Assembly (NCBI GenBank): GCA_011634665.1
Contig: WAEK01000004.1
Span: forward strand, 1,599,501 to 1,663,500
DNA from: Mortierella sp. BCC40632
Lineage: Eukaryota > Mortierellomycota > Mortierellomycetes > Mortierellales > Mortierellaceae
Direction of reading: 5' to 3'
DNA: 64,000 nucleotides
Every line of letters begins with the position of its first letter. Positions within the stretch are counted from its first letter, which is position 1. Below the pieces are notes generated by a model. The model saw only the letters and a program-made list of their open reading frames with translations, was not told where the DNA came from and did no database searches. Below are positions 21,409 to 32,738 of this stretch, piece after piece. A program made the translations under genes and the position numbers.

Positions 21409-22025
21409 GCATGACGTCGGCTCATTCTGCGTGATTCTGGTATTAGGTGTATATGGTCCAGGGATGCTCATTGTATTACACTTGCCATACCATAATATAT
21501 TTCAACCTTGCCTCAAGAGTTGCAAGAGTCCTCACTCTCACTTCAATCTACAAGAAAAAAAAATGAAAGGACCAAGTCGCTACCCTTTGCGCAGCCGAGC
21601 AACTAAAATCCCACCTTCGGAACAGTAATACAAGCACCTTCTTTTTTTTGCTTTTTTTGACAGCGTATGCTTTTAACACAATAAGCTAAAAAAAAAAAAA
21701 AAAAGGCTACATTGTAGCATCTGTAGAAACACTCAATGCCTAGGAGGATGTGAGCCAATGTATCCAAAGGAGAAAAAGTCGTTTGTAGCTCAGAAAAAGA
21801 GAAAGAGATGTAATTCAGGCGAGCAGGGTCCGTCAGTCGTTACTTCAAGTCACCGTCTTAATAGGTATCCTTTTTCTATCTTTTTTATAATCCGCTTATT
21901 CATGAAGAAGAAATAGAGTCTAATCAACATTATCATTCCCGCAGAGGTAGCTGTTCAGTGTGCTTCAGACACGACTGTCTAGGAGCATGTAGTCCTGTTT
22001 TAACAAATCGCAAGAGACTGTCGAT

Positions 22026-22396
22026 TAGTGTTCTTCAACTCAACTCACCAACTCACCGACTCAACTCAACTCAACTCATGAGTTGAGTTGAGTTCGAACT
22101 TTCTCCCAACTCGTGTAACATGAGTTGAGTTGAGTCGAAGCTTTTTTCGACTCATGAACTCATGAGTTGGGTTGAGTTGAGTTGAGTTGGAGTGAGTCGA
22201 CTCGCTTACAGGGCGTAGATGCCTTGAGTTGAGATGAGTTCAACTTTTCAACTCATGAGTTGAGTTGAGTTGAGTTGAGTTCAAACTTTTCGACTCATGA
22301 GTTGAGTTGAGATCAGATTTTTCCCAACTCATGTGTGCATGAGTTGAGTTGTGTCGGACCTCCAACTCAACTCAACTCGACTCATGGGAAACACTA
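22026..22396. mobile_element. hAT-type MITE with GAGTT repeats, 371 bp
   Basis: Ends TAGTGTTCTTC / GGGAAACACTA with the 8-bp TSD CTGTCGAT (22018-22025 and 22397-22404). The body is made of CAACT/AGTTG pentamers in inverted arrangement. Confidence 0.93.
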
Positions 22397-22584
22397 CTGT
22401 CGATCCTTGACAAAGGGAAAATGCCTGCTACGGATTCATCTGAATCGACTCAACCAGTGCAAGTATCATCCCATCGTGAAGATGCCGAAGTAGAGACACC
22501 CAGGGATATCGCAAGCAATTATTCGACAGAATCCGATAATGAAAGCGAATACCAACCTACCAGTGGCAGTAACTACAACAGAAG

Positions 22585-22950
22585 TAGTGTTCTTCAACTC
22601 AACTCACCAACTCACGGACTCAACTCAACTCAACTCATGAGTTGAGTTGAGTTCAAACTTTCTCCCGACTCGTGTAACATGAGTTGAGTTGAGTCGAAAC
22701 TTTTTTCGACTCATGAACTCATGAGTTGAGTTGAGTTGAGTTGAGTTGGAGTGAGTCGACTCGCTTACAGGGCGTAGATGCCCTGAGTTGAGATGAGTTC
22801 AACTTTTCAACTCATGAGTTGAGTTGAGTTGAGTTCAAACTTTTCGACTCATGAGTTGAGTTGAGTTCAGATTTTTTCCAACTCATGTGTGCATGAGTTG
22901 AGTTGAGTCAGACCTCCAACTCAACTCAACTCGACTCATGGGAAACACTA
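22585..22950. mobile_element. hAT-type MITE with GAGTT repeats, 366 bp
   Basis: Same family and orientation as 22026-22396, with the 8-bp TSD AACAGAAG (22577-22584 and 22951-22958). Separated from the first copy by only 180 bp of Hel-2 coding sequence. Confidence 0.93.
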
Positions 22951-24292
22951 AACAGAAGCAAAAAAAAAATAAGATTCATCGCAAGGCAGCCTTTCACGCA
23001 AAATTTAGTTTGCGGTAAAGACATTGTGGACAATAGACACTATATCGACCCTGTAATATATAAAAAAACCTGCCCACACTGCCATGCATTCCGATGGAGT
23101 CAGGAGCCACAGTCCCTTTGTTGTCGAGAGGGTAAAATACGACTTGAACCACCCAAACACAGTCCAGAACTTCTCCATCTTACTACAACGAATCGAGACT
23201 TTTTGAAACGCATTCGTGAATACAACTCTGCATTGTCTTTTACTTCATTGGGTGCCAAAATGGATCATTCAGTCTACAATACCGCTGGACCTTACACCTT
23301 CAAGATACAAGGAACTGTTTTCGCACAGCATGGGATCTTTACTTCCTCCAGCCAACGAGAGGGCATCCTTCAGTCAAATATTCTTTTACAGTGCCGAAGA
23401 GCAAGCATCAAGAAGGAACGAGCTGTTCAATAACACTCTCGATGAAGACTTGCTCCTTCTTTTTTACAGGATGAAATCTTGAAAAATAATCCATTCGTCA
23501 AGATCTTTCTAACGGCTAGAGAAGAACGAGAGCAAAGTTGTCCTACTTCAGGCGATAACACGTACAAGATTGTCTTACGATCGAAAGCCCACAACAAGCA
23601 GTATGACTTGCCCTCTGCAAGTGAAATGGCTATCCTAATGCCCAATGAACAACCAACACACCAGTTCCGCGATGTTATTGTTCAAGGGAGAAATCATGAG
23701 CTTCAGCGAATTCCAGAGACGTCAAGCCTCTATGACCCGTTACATTATATTTCTTTGAACCCGAACGGCGAGCACGGATGGACTTTTGACTATTACCCTT
23801 TACATGGAATTCAATCAAACTCAAAACGGAAGTGGGTCTCTCCAAGAGAGTACTACGCATATCAACTCCAGATCCGACTTCTAGCAGCAGCACAGAACAA
23901 CGCTCTTACCTCAGGACATGCGGACGATTGAGCCTTCAATTTATAGTCGATCAATATGCCAAAGTGGAATCGGACAAGTTGCATTATCTCGCGACCCACC
24001 AAAGTCAGCTTCGCGCTGACATTTATAAAGGATTACAAGATGCTCTTCAATCAGATATACCGTCCCCAACTATGGCTTCAAGTGTTGGGAAACGAGTTAT
24101 TCTTCCATCTTCTTTTCAAGGGGGTCCAAGACATATGCAACAACAGTTCCAAGATGCGATGGCAATTGTCCACAAATATGGAAAGCCTGATCTCTTTATC
24201 ACCTTTCCATGCAACCCAAGCTGGAAAGAAATCAAGGAACAACTCTATAGTGGTCAAACATCAAGTGATCGGCCTGATCTGGTGAACCGCGT

Positions 24293-24788
24293 TGTGCTGT
24301 TGCTCCTTGCTCCAAAGACACACGGGGGATGCTCAAAGGAGAGGAAGGCAAAGGGACGGTCATCTGGTCGAGGGCCAATGAATGAGAGTCATAGGATTGC
24401 TCAGGTGGGAACAACAGCCAGGAAGGAAGGAAAGAATGAAAGGGGGGGGACGAAAGAAGAAGAGTCTTACATCAAAAGCGCCATGCTACCAACGGGTCGC
24501 CAGGAGCTCTTCAATGGCATGAAACGAGCGGAAGGCAGCACAAAGCTAAATCAAGCTTCTACAAAAAAGAAAGGGGAAGGGTGGACGCATCTTACTTTCA
24601 AAGTCAACAAGGAACAAAACAAAAAGGAAGAAACGACCAGGAGCAAACAAGAGCCTGCTCAAGTATTTATTCATCTACTATCTATTGAGGGGCATGCAGA
24701 CCAGATGGCTCCGCAGCCCCAAGTTGTCCACCTCTTGGAAAGGGCTAAAATCGTAGCTACTGCGACCAGTGTCAGTTACTACACGACA
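24293..24788 (-). mobile_element. Solo LTR family B, 496 bp
   Basis: Ends TGTGCTGTTG / CTACACGACA with the 4-bp TSD GCGT (24289-24292 and 24789-24792). Interrupts Hel-2 just after SDRPDLVNRV. Confidence 0.9.
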
Positions 24789-24953
24789 GCGTATTCAAGA
24801 TGAAGCTACAACAGCTACAGGACGATATCATCCATAAGGAAATATTTGGAAAAGTCCTTGCTCATGTGTGGGTTATCGAGTTCCAGAAACGTGGGCTGCC
24901 CCATTGTCATATGTTATTTATTTTACACCCTGACGACAAACCTCACTCAGCGG

Positions 24954-25449
24954 TGTCGTGTAGTAACTGACACTGGTCGCAGTAGCTACGATTTTAGCCC
25001 TTTCCAAGAGGTGGACAACTTGGGGCTGCGGAGCCATCTGGTCTGCATGCCCCTCAATAGATAGTAGATGAATAAATACTTGAGCAGGCTCTTGTTTGCT
25101 CCTGGTTGTTTCTTCCTTTTGTTTTTGTTCCCTGTTGACTTTGAAAGTAAGATGCGTCCACCCCCCCCCTTCTTTTTAGTTTTTTGATTAGCTTTTGTGC
25201 TGCCTTCCGCTCGTTTCATGCCATTGAAGAGCTCCTGGCGACCCGTTGGTAGCATGGCGCTTCTGATGTAAGACTCTTCTCGTTTCGTCCCCCCCCTCTT
25301 TTCATTTTTTTCCTTCCTTCCTGGCTGTTGTTCCCACCTGAGCAATCCTATGACTCTCATTCATTGGCCCTCGACCAGATGACCGTCCCTTTGCCTTCCT
25401 CTCCTTTGAGCATCCCCCGTGTGTCTTTGGAGCAAGGAGCTACAGCACA
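24954..25449 (+). mobile_element. Solo LTR family B, 496 bp
   Basis: Ends TGTCGTGTAG / CTACAGCACA; the flanks are GCGG and GTGG, a 4-bp TSD with one mismatch. Inverse orientation to the copy 165 bp upstream. Confidence 0.88.
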
Positions 25450-25564
25450 GTGGAGATCGCCTATTTTAAAGTTTCAAGGTATGTATATCAATATCCAAGA
25501 TGCTTTGGCGATAAGTTTGAGAGTGGTAGAGGTAAAATAAAAGCCGAATTGTACAAGTACATGG

Positions 25565-25833
25565 TCACAGAATCAGAGCATACCTGATCTTAATAACACC
25601 ACCCCTCAACTTTTGAAGGCCTCGCTTTGTGGATGAAAGGCTGTCCTGGCCAACAATTGCCTTGTCACAAATAGTAGCCACTGTCTCCTCTACGTCACTT
25701 TCTTCGCCCTCGGCTTCGGCTATAGTGACACGGATGAATCCTTCAGCCTCGTCGTCTTCGTCGTCAACATCTAGGTATTCTGCATCAGATGGGGCTACCG
25801 CACCCAAGCCGTCCTTGCCAAGGATAAAGTGCA
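25565..25833 (-). CDS. Unrecognised acidic ORF fragment
   Basis: Reads GKDGLGAVAPSDAEYLDVDDEDDEAEGF...LRGGVIKIRYALIL to a stop at 25565. Strongly acidic in the middle. The upstream side is cut by the foldback MITE at 25834, so only the C-terminal part is present. No family recognised; possibly the end of a transposon polyprotein, since RGGV followed by a purine-rich stretch is seen at the end of some LTR elements. Confidence 0.3.
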
Positions 25834-26635
25834 TCCAAAATTCGATCAATGATTTTTTTAGATGGAATCATTCCGCATTTACTCCTCAGTTCATGAGTCA
25901 TTCCTCATGTTGATTCGTAGAGAAGATCTACTTTGCGTACTTATGTGGTTCCGACTACAAAGGTCTACTCCAGGTATTGTAGCCATTCTCCGATCGAGCA
26001 ACATAGTCAAAAGTACTAACAAAATTTTACACGGGTTTAGTACAGGGTATTTTGTCTTTGTTCATGGGCTGATAGATCAAACGAACGAACAACCTTGTCC
26101 CGGCTGGGTATGTAGAAGGAGTTGTTCAAGCAAAGCTTACAGCGTGCATAAATTTCAATGGCTGTGTGGATATCTGTCACGATTTCTCTCGCTCTGAAGA
26201 ACGTCCACTTTGAGAATTTTTTGCAACTTTTAGCCTATTTGTGAAAAAGGTGCCTGGCCATAGTCATTGATATGACCGCCTAAAAGACAAACTGGAATAG
26301 TCATAATGATAGATTGTGATGTCTATTGACTGACGTACTCTGTGTATCTAAGGTTTTTTCCCAACTTCAATGGATTCGAAACTATCAGCCCATGAACAAA
26401 GACTAAAAACCCTGTACTAAACCCGTGTAAAATTTTGTTAGTACTTTTGACTATGTTGCTCGATCGGAGAATGGCTACAATACCTGGAGTAGACCTTTGT
26501 AGTCGGAACCACATAAGTACGCAAAGTAGATCTTTTCTACGAATCAACATGAGGAATGACTCATGAACTGAGGAGTAAATGCAGGAATGATTCATATCTA
26601 AAAAAATCATTGATCGAATTTTGGATGCACTTTTA
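25834..26635. mobile_element. Foldback MITE with about 250-bp inverted arms
   Basis: Ends AAGTGCATCCAAAATTCG and its inverse, next to TA on the left and TTATA on the right, fitting TA target duplication of the Tc1/mariner group with a small indel. The arms read the same in inverse (GGTACTCATGAACTGAGGAG-type sequence). It shares family with 46352-47153. It lies at the cut end of a Hel-N copy. Confidence 0.8.
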
Positions 26636-27517
26636 TAATGTTAAGGTGAATGAGGATGGCGAGGGACGGCTGTGGGGGAGGGAGGGTAGGTTGTTGAGAG
26701 AGGAGGAGGAGGGGGGAAGCAGGAGAGGATAAGAAAGAGGAGGAGGATTTTTAGAGCTGGAGGATGGAAGAAAAAGAAAGAAAGGTGGAGTGTGTTCAAG
26801 GAAGGAAAGGAGTGCTATAAAAAAAAAAAAAAAAAAAAAAAGTGGGGCATACCTCACATGGTGTACCATGACCTGTCACAGAATACAGTGCATTCTGTGC
26901 TCAGCCAGAAGACTGCTCGTGGGAAGATTTCTGACGCACATGGACTGGAGTTTCCTCATTTAGACAGATCCTCTCGACCTTTTGTGCTTTTTGCAAGGCT
27001 ATGATGGCATGCGATGCATGGCCCTCTTTTGCTGAGGAGCAAGAACATAATCTATAGAATGAGATAAGCTGGTCTTTTTTCTCAAGAAACGATGGCAGCG
27101 TACATGAGTCCAGGGCAAGGGAGAGGTGAGCCTTGTTTATGGTTCTTTAGTAGGTTTCTGAGTAATCAGATTAGAGATGTTTGAGAGGACCCGACTACTC
27201 GGTGAAGGAACTCTTTGTAAGTCTGTGATACCTTCTTTGGGATGTTCAATAAAATGATAAAAAAAAAAAAAAAGTTCACACATCTACGCCCTATGCAATA
27301 AGGATAGGATTCTATTTTCGAGTTTTTTTTCTCGAGGGTTCATGAATGAAAAACGACCTTTTAATGGATGAAAAGTGATTCATTTTTCAAAGGAGCATTG
27401 TTCATTCACTTTGATGAGGACATGGGGTCGATTCAGAAGGGGCATCTTAAGAGATTTTCCTTATTTGGGCATCGATACCTTTTTAGGCTGTGTCAGTTAC
27501 GCGCGTCATTTTATAGA
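26636..27517 (-). mobile_element. Hel-N copy 3, 5' part only
   Basis: On the minus strand it begins TCTATAAAATGACGCG at 27517, directly after the CTTG end of the next Hel-N, and matches the first 0.9 kb of other copies (compare 28810-29690). It stops at the foldback MITE. Contains no gene I can identify. Confidence 0.85.
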
Positions 27518-27524
27518 CAAGTAG

Positions 27525-27551
27525 AGTGCCCGCGGCTTCGCCACGGGCACT
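27525..27551 (-). other. Hel-N 3' hairpin (outer copy)
   Basis: Perfect 8-bp stem with an 11-nt loop, GC-rich, 7 nt before the element end. Equivalent to 32923-32949. Confidence 0.85.
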
Positions 27552-27561
27552 CGACTCTCGC

Positions 27562-27585
27562 CTTTTGGTAGTCTTTTCCTTTCCT

Positions 27586-27620
<35 letters not shown>

Positions 27621-27732
27621 CTGCAAGAGTGATGTGAATGAGCTTACCGTGAGGAAACGCCTCGATAGGGATGACCGTGGTAGTCAAAGGCGAAGAGCAA
27701 AGGGAAAGTGTGAGTCGGTGAGAAAAAGACAT
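27562..27732 (-). CDS. Conserved small ORF near Hel-N 3' end, outer copy
   Basis: Same MSFSHRLT...ITLAAK frame as at 15873 and 32739, running into a poly-Lys encoded by the homopolymer and then KGKDYQKARVECPWRSR, which crosses the terminal hairpin. Function unknown. Confidence 0.3.
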
Positions 27733-27979
27733 GCCTGGACACTTAGTCTCAGGGACGCTGAGTATTTACTCTGTTTCCTGTCCCACAGAAGGCTATATCT
27801 AATGTAGCTGCTGTGATGTGCACGTGCCAAGGGCCCTGCTCCTCTGATATGGGTCTCCCACCATAGATCCCAAGTCGAACTGCAAGATTAAATGAAGCAG
27901 ACAGTGGGTGACTGGGTGTACTTTACTAATGCTCCACCGAATCCTTGCCCCTATCCTCTCTATCTCCTAGACACACGCT

Positions 27980-28023
<44 letters not shown>

Positions 28024-28260
28024 TTTTTTTCTATCTCTTTCTTATTCTTTTTTCTCACTCTTTCTTTTCACTACCTTTCTCTTTCTTTCTTTCTTTCTCT
28101 CTCTCTCTCTATCGTAGCATTCCTTTTTATTCTCATTCTAACTTTCTGAAGGGACGTGGAGGGGGAAGGCAACAAAGCCGGGTGTAATGGGGATAAAGAG
28201 TCGGAGCAGGCGTACTATAGACTATCGCATCTTATCTCTGTCTGTCTGTCTTTTTTTTTT

Positions 28261-28809
28261 TTTTTTTTTAATATTTCCCTTCATTGTTGTAAGAATTGTC
28301 GCGGAGAATGACCTGATGTTCTTCCTCATATTCTTGGTCATATTCAAAGTCTTCGCGTAGAGCATCCTCGTCAAATTGGGAGTCTACTCCAAAGTAATAC
28401 TCTCATTCGACCCTCCGTACACCATTTTATCTTTTGCAAGAGCATAGAGATGTGTCGGAAAGGCAATGGATACATGTCGTTCATGAGAAGCAATGACATT
28501 GATATACTGAAGCGTCTTCAGGTATTTCAAAACCGACCAGGTCCTCATGGTTTACAAAGGGGATATCTTTTGTACTCAAATGGTTCCAACCAACTGGAAA
28601 GCTCTTTTTTAATTGAAAAATATATGGGTTGAATGAGCTTATTATCACTCCTTCTTCATCACGGGTAGAAATAGTGATGGAGCAAAGTTTATCATGCCTT
28701 GATTGCTGGATGTTATTGTCTGCTGATCTGGGTCATCAGGAGTAGGGGACTCCAAGTCCGAGAAAAGGGGGGACAATACTGACGTCGACTAATTCGAAAA
28801 GTTGCAATA
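28261..28809 (-). pseudogene. Gene K copy e, 3' part
   Basis: Minus-strand K sequence from the LFEV region to the stop, with several frameshifts and substitutions. Its 5' part lies at 32957-33106, on the other side of the nested Hel-N. Confidence 0.75.
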
Positions 28810-28816
28810 TCTATAT

Positions 28817-29468
28817 AATGACGCACGTAACTGACACAGCCTAAAAAGGTATCGATGCCCAAATAAGGAAAATCTCTTAAGATGCCCCTTCTGAATCGAC
28901 CCCATGTCCTCATCAAAGTGAATGACCAAATGCTCCTTTGAAAATGAATCACTTTCATCCATTAAAAGGTCGTTTTTCATTCATGAACCCTCGAGAAAAA
29001 ACTCGAAAATAGAATCCTATCCTTATTGCATAGGGCGTAGATGGGTAGACTTTTTTTTTTATCATTTATTGAACATCCCAAAGAAGGTATCACAGACTTA
29101 CAAAGAGTTCCTTCACCGAGTAGTCGGGTCCTCTCAAACATCTCTAATCTGATTACTCAGAAACCTACTAAAGAGCCATAAACAAGGCTCACCTCTCCCT
29201 TGCCCTGGACTCATGTACGCTGGCATCGTTTCTTGAGAAAAGACCAGCTTATCTCATTCTGTAGATTATGTTCTTGCTCCTCAGCAAAAGAGGGCCATGC
29301 ATCGCATGCCATCATAGCCTTGCAAAAGCACAAAAGGTCGAGAGGATCTGTCTAAATGAGGAAACTTCAGTCCATGTGCGTCAGAAATCTTCCCACGAGC
29401 AGTCTTCTGGCTGAGCACAGAATGCACTGTATTCTGTGACAGGTCATGGTACACCATGTGAGGTATGC

Positions 29469-29505
<37 letters not shown>

Positions 29506-31439
29506 GCACTCCTTTCCCTTCCTTGACCGCACTCCACCTTTCTTTCTTTCTTCCATCCTCCAGCTCTAAACTCCTCCTCCTACTCTTTCTTATCCTCTCC
29601 TGCTTCCCTCCCTCCTCCTCCTCTCAACAACCTACCCTCATTCCCACAGCCGTCCCTCGCCATCCTCATTCACCTTAGCATTATACATTCCAGCATTTTC
29701 GCCATCCATCGTTTCAGCAAAGGCCTAATTATTTTTCCTCTTTCCCGTAGTCGCCAGCAACCATACCCGTAAGAACCTACTGTACATGATATTTGTCTCT
29801 CTGTGTTTCCTTTTGTCTCTACTCTTTTCTTATCCTCAATCTTTCATTGACTTGAGCCAAGTTTCTTTTCTTTTTGTTTTTCTTTTATTCAAGAAATAGA
29901 AAAAGCACCAGCTATTCTTCCTATGCATTGATAACAGAAATAAGGCAAGTGCATATGAGAGAGAGGCATCTAGGAGACCCAAGAGGTGTATGGTCTCCAT
30001 TTCATTATCAACTGAACCATTTTGAGCGTAGTTCATTTCAACGTCTTCCTTGCGTGTGCTCACCATTGACCTCGATAAGTTGGCTTTCTTTGCTTCTATT
30101 ATTGCAGGAAGCGCATACATATGGCTCCTCAAAGGTACAGTCGTGGGAAGGTTTTTTTTTTTTTTTTTTTTTTGTAGAGATGTATGTAGCAGTTGATGTA
30201 GCAGTTGCAGTATAAAGCGAAAGTGGTCAGAGCAATTAAGTGGAGTTGTTGCAACAGAGAGACTGGGAGCAGCTCCATGAAAGAGGTTGTAGCTGCAGTG
30301 GGTTTGATGGCATCTGCGTAGAGAGCGTAGGGAGCTTTTGATACTGCTGACTTTCAGTCATCAACATAAAAATGGCCAATTCCCACACTCTTTCCCTCTC
30401 TCTCTCACACGAACATATTCATTCAATCTCTCTCTTCATCTCTCTCTTCCATTCAAAGCTGCCTTTCACATGAATACATTGTCTTCCTCCCGTGAACCAT
30501 TGAATTAGCTATTGTTGTTTGAAAAAGAAACATAAAAAGCCTAATGTTGATAGCATTATGGATTACGGAGACTACCCTTTTACCACTTCAATAAAAGTGT
30601 GCCATCCCCACCTAAAATGAGAACCAACTTACTGGAGCTCCTTCTGAGCCAAGGATTAGAGAACATTGGTCTCCATACACTACTTCAAAAAGCGAAAGGA
30701 ATAGGAAAAATAAAAAAAAAAAAAAAAAGGCTCCACCTTAATCATTGGAGTATCCATACACAAAAGCTCACTGATCTGCAAACCAACTCATACTCGGAAG
30801 TATCTCTGTGAAGAATCTACATTCCTGTGTACGACAGATTCAGCAGTAACTAATGGCTCCATGGTCTTCTTCAAGATAGAGCCCAACCTGGATAGAGTAG
30901 GGGTAAAAGTGATATTACATCCCTATCATACAGACACCTTTCTCTCCTTTTCTTTCTTTCCCACGCAACACTGTCTTTTTTTTCTTTCACGTCTTCCCAC
31001 GCACATTGCACATTTACAGAGATATTAACAACTGGGGTATGAAGCAACACTATTTGCCCTGTGTCTTTGCAATAATTGCCCCAGTTTGACTATGAGATGA
31101 CTCAAACATCTCGAGTAAAACCAACTAAATGTGAGGTTTAATTACCTTCACACCCACACACACAGAGAGAGAGACTTCAAGAAAGAGTGAAAAAGAGAAA
31201 AGGAGATTAAACAACACACTATTAAGCCTAATCTCTCCTATTGTACTTTATACTTTCTGTGTCCACTACTTCACTTTTGTCTCCACCGCCTTCTCCCCTT
31301 CATCGCTTCATGCTACTCAAAACAGAGGAGCATATGAAGAGCGATATGAGACAGAGTATGCCCTTTTTCACACTGTCCTTGCCTTCTGTTCTCCTCTCTA
31401 CCATCCTATCTCCCCCTCTCTTTTCCTCACCTCAAAGAT
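28817..31439 (+). other. Hel-N upstream region, no secure gene
   Basis: 2.6 kb shared by four copies (26.6-27.5 minus, here, 33.1-35.7 minus, 59.2-61.9 plus). It contains several exon-like blocks bordered by long T tracts ending in TGTAG or TTGCAG (for example 30105-30180) and a short frame near 30745-30960 (TRKYLCEESTFLCTTDSAV). The blocks look like remains of a multi-intron gene, but I cannot assemble a protein. Confidence 0.5.
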
Positions 31440-32140
31440 ATGTCCCTTTTTTTTTTTTATCCTTGGTTCAATCAGCTAAGGTTTGATCTGCGAAGGATGC
31501 CTCGAGCAAAATCACTCCAGCCAGGAGTACTCGCGATGACCCCCGCTGCAATGTCCAACCTGTCCTTCTAGATCCAACAGAAATAGAAATAATATTGCAA
31601 CTTTTTCGAAGTGGTCGACGTCAGTATTGTCCCCCTTTTCTCGGACTTGGAGTCCCCTCCTCCTCCTCATGACCCCAGATCAGCAGACAATGACATCCAG
31701 CAATCAAGGCATGATAAACTTTGCTCCATCACTATTTCTACCCGTGATGAAGAAGGAGTGATAATAAGCTCATTCAACCCATATATTTTTCAATTAAAAG
31801 AGCTATCCAGTTGGTTGGAACCATTTGAGTACAAAGATATCCCCTTTGTAAACCATGAGGACCTGGTCGGTTTTGAAATACCTGAAGACGCTTCAGTATA
31901 TCAATGCCATTGCTTCTCATGAACGACATGTATCCATTGCCTTTCCGACACATCTCTATGCTCTTGCAAAAGATAAAATGGTGTACGGAGGGTCGAATGA
32001 GAGTATTACTTTGGAGTAGACTCCCAATTTGACGAGGATGCTCTACGCGAAGACTTTGAATACTGTATGACCAAGAATATGAGGAACAACATCAGGTCAT
32101 TCTCCGTGACAATTCTTACAACAATGAAGGGAAATATAAA
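31440..32140 (+). pseudogene. Gene K copy d, degenerate
   Basis: Retains VVDVSIVPLFSDLESPP, DPRSADND, WLEPFEYKDIPFVNHEDL and GFEIPEDASVYQC, but the N-terminal Cys module is frameshifted and a premature stop follows CHCFS. The second Cys cluster is partly lost. Confidence 0.8.
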
Positions 32141-32447
32141 AAAAAAAAAAAAAAAAAATAGACAGACAGACAGAGATAAGATGCGATAGTCTATAGTACG
32201 CCTGCTCCGACTCTTTATCCCCATTACACCCGGCTTTGTTGCCTTCCCCCCTCCACGTCCCTTCAGAAAGTTAGAGTGAGAATAAAAAGGAATGCTACGA
32301 TAGAGAGAGAGAGAGAAAGAAAGAAAGAGAAAGGTAGTGAAAGAAAAGTGAGAGAGAGAAAAAAAAGAAAGAGAAAGGTAGTGAAAGAAAGAGTGAGAGA
32401 AAGAATAAGGAGAGATAGACGAAAAAAAAAAAAAAAAAAAAAAAAAG

Positions 32448-32490
<43 letters not shown>

Positions 32491-32495
32491 AGCGT
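32137..32495. repeat. A20, (GAAA)n, A25 and (GA)n satellite after K-d
   Basis: Same compound satellite arrangement as after the other K copies, here with (GACA)n near 32160. Confidence 0.85.
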
Positions 32496-32738
32496 GTGTC
32501 TAGGGAGATAGAGAGGATAGGGGCAAGGATTCGGTGGAGCATTAGTAAAGTACACCCAGTCACCCACTGTCTGCTTCATTTAATCTTGCAGTTCGACTTG
32601 GGATCTATGGTGGGAGACCCATATCAGAGGAGCAGGCCCCTGGGCACGTGCACATCACAGCAGCTACATTAGATATAGCCTCCTGTGGGACAGGAAACAG
32701 AGTAAATACTCAGCGTCCCTGAGACTAAGTGTCCAGGC

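Larger units (their letters stand above)
21562..25560 (+). pseudogene. Hel-2: decayed Helitron Rep gene with four insertions
   Basis: A second Rep gene, different from Hel-1. Possible first exon MKGPSRYPLRSR at 21562. Exon 21713-21864 encodes CSICRNTQCLGGCEP; exon from 21945 (after a GT-AG intron) encodes CSVCFRHDCLGACSP, a duplicated CX2CX4CX3CXP module. Removing the MITE at 22026 restores KRLSILDKGK and removing that at 22585 restores NRSKKK, both in frame. Next come CPHCHAFRW...LCC and the Helitron-like N region, frameshifted near 23325 and 23930. DLFITFPCNPSW precedes the first solo LTR (24293), then the HUH motif GLPHCHMLFIL near 24895, then the second LTR (24954). No helicase domain follows, so the element is truncated. 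Only a short unexplained tail continues to about 25560. Confidence 0.85.

Noticed and set aside
27525..27551. Rho-independent terminator-like hairpin
   Set aside because: It is the Helitron 3' terminal hairpin; the same structure closes the nested copy and sits 7 nt before the mapped end.
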